Origin: Tetranychus cinnabarinus
Lineage: Eukaryota > Arthropoda > Arachnida > Trombidiformes > Tetranychidae
Direction of reading: 5' to 3'
DNA: 64,000 nt
Assembly (NCBI GenBank): GCA_022266195.1
Contig: WHVY01000002.1
Location: 13,779,001-13,843,000, forward strand
Below the pieces are notes generated by a model. That model did not search any database and was not told where the DNA came from. It saw only the letters and a list, made by a program, of their open reading frames with translations. The first letter of the stretch is position 1. Every line of letters begins with the position of its first letter. Of this stretch, positions 63,001 through 64,000 are shown piece by piece. The position numbers and the translations under genes are program-made.

Positions 63001-63504
63001 ATGTGGGAATATGCCTTAGTAATAGCTTTAAATTTCACCATCCATAAGAACCATCATATTCATTATCATCCGCGTTTACCTTGTCTACCTCATCCTCAAC
63101 CTTCAATGTATTTTAATTTCGCATGTCCTTCGCTCATATTTCTTCTTGTTGCTTGTTGCTGTTCCTCATAATTAGCTTTTTCTTTCCTGGCTTCTGTAGG
63201 TTAAAAAAAGAGTGGTAAACAAAGTCAATACAATGAAACCAAATGATAAGCACTTGATCATTATTATAGTGTTCAATTGCAATCTAAACATTATTACTTC
63301 ATTTGCTCCAAATAGCTTGAAACAAACAACATGTGTAACCAATATCCCATACAATTGAACACGAAAAAAAGAGACAAAAACAATCATTAAAATGAAATTT
63401 ATGCCTAATAACCAACCTTACCTTAGAAACACATCACCTTCAATTTTGTCTTCCTTACCATTCCTATTTATTGCATCTACTCGATTCAACCGTTTGTACT
63501 CCAT
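60041..63504 (-). CDS. DDIT4: DDIT4/REDD1 (scylla/charybdis) homologue, TORC1 inhibitor
   Basis: The main exon, 60464-60041, holds the whole conserved RTP801 C-terminal domain. It has LPANLTKKIAQDI, EPCGLQGCLLYI (the family EPCGLRGALL block), IGYVKLGEKTIVPTF (equivalent to LDPSLVPTF), a basic LHLRRRYSDWFK helix and a YKRKLF end. The family blocks mTORC1 through TSC2 under hypoxia, starvation or DNA damage. I propose a first coding exon at 63504-63422 (MEYKRLNRVDAINRNGK and onward) ending at a consensus AG/GTAAGG donor. Its phase fits the CCACCAG acceptor before 60464, giving 168 residues in total. That exon is an inference, and another exon may lie in the 2.96 kb intron. Drosophila homologues are longer, so N-terminal sequence could be missing. 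A GTAACA donor-like site overlaps the stop region. Confidence 0.8.
60657..60810. repeat. Polypyrimidine tract (C/T-rich strand)
   Basis: About 150 bp of almost uninterrupted C and T on the plus strand (CTTTCTTT-type units), inside the DDIT4 intron. Such tracts can form triplex (H-DNA) structures. Confidence 0.75.
61442..61455 (-). promoter_or_regulatory. CTCF-like motif
   Basis: The minus strand reads GCCACTAGATGGCG, which matches the established animal CTCF core (CCASYAGRKGGCR). It lies in the DDIT4 intron. This is a motif match only; occupancy is unknown. Confidence 0.4.
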
Positions 63505-64000
63505 TTGAAAGAATTGAAATTTGTAATTAAATACAGATTAATTTTGCTATATATGCTAATCATATATATAATGTAATTTCAATTACTAATGTATGAAGAA
63601 ACATTGAACAGGCACCAAGCAATTCCAATGAGTGATTGCATGAACTAGAAGGTAAAAAGGTATTGATCTGTAACGGAAGAAACAAGAAACAAAAACAAAA
63701 ATTAAAACATTTTATGTTCAAACAATTAAAACGAGTTTTTGCCTCTTCTTTCACTTACCTAGCTTAATCCAAATTAATTATTTCTTTAACTTTTGATTAC
63801 GTGTTTGGAAACAAATTGGTTTATGTGATAAATGATAATGGCATTCCCAATTTGCGGCCAGCCACAACATTAACATTTTCATTTGGCTATTAACAAGAAC
63901 GAAACACAAAATGGTCGGTTGACTGTGTTAGCACTCTCATTATAGATATTGTGGTTTGCAGCTGTTATTGTCTTCTCGATTAAACCCATTTAGCATCGAT
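63505..64000. other. Presumed 5' region of the DDIT4 gene
   Basis: AT-rich sequence upstream of the proposed first exon, including TATATATGC near 63549 and an ATATATATAATG stretch. No coding feature is supported. Confidence 0.3.

Noticed and set aside
1..64000. tRNA genes, rRNA and CRISPR arrays
   Set aside because: I saw no cloverleaf with a plausible B box, no rRNA core sequence, and no regular spacer array; a covariance search would be needed to exclude tRNAs fully.

Overview
This is eukaryotic nuclear DNA. It is AT-rich, most genes have short AT-rich GT-AG introns, AATAAA signals follow several stop codons, and every recognisable protein is an animal family (F-box atrogin, SLC17 transporter, DEG/ENaC channel, deoxyhypusine hydroxylase, DDIT4/REDD1, LamG/EGF matrix protein). 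An arthropod, plausibly a mite, fits the compact gene structure, single-exon genes and CAT/GAT triplet runs. I cannot fix the species from sequence alone.

Layout. 1905-4754 (+) is the 3' part of a secreted EGF/laminin-G protein of the pikachurin/agrin/perlecan type. It converges on a complete six-exon FBXO25/FBXO32-type F-box gene, 6491-13447 (-). 14.4-16.1 kb holds two small mariner-like MITEs with TA duplications. 18192-20467 (+) is a complete five-exon SLC17-family transporter. 21161-28965 is a large compound inverted repeat: eight copies of a unit of about 690 bp, arranged + + - - on each side of a single-exon DEG/ENaC-like channel gene (24109-25521, -). 29280-33101 is a cluster on the minus strand: a DEAD-box helicase, a small acidic protein whose 5' end is a duplicated piece of the helicase gene, and deoxyhypusine hydroxylase. 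34019-39089 (+) is a three-exon ankyrin/coiled-coil gene. 39932-40330 (+) encodes only the DNA-binding half of a Tc1-like transposase. A dead fragment of the helicase lies at 41291-41395.

From about 41.4 to 60 kb the window is nearly gene-free and rich in triplet microsatellites. The exception is a second, nearly identical DEG/ENaC-like gene (49331-50743, +), an inverted duplicate of the first about 25 kb away. The right end carries a DDIT4/REDD1 (scylla/charybdis) homologue, 60041-63504 (-), with a proposed first exon at 63422-63504.

The genes are functionally unrelated and do not form a pathway. DOHH (translation factor eIF5A), DDIT4 (TORC1 inhibition) and the F-box protein (protein turnover) are all growth-related, but their nearness is probably chance. 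The most unusual elements are the + + - - / gene / + + - - repeat array, the inverted DEG/ENaC duplication, and the helicase 5' duplication that seems to have founded the start of a different gene.
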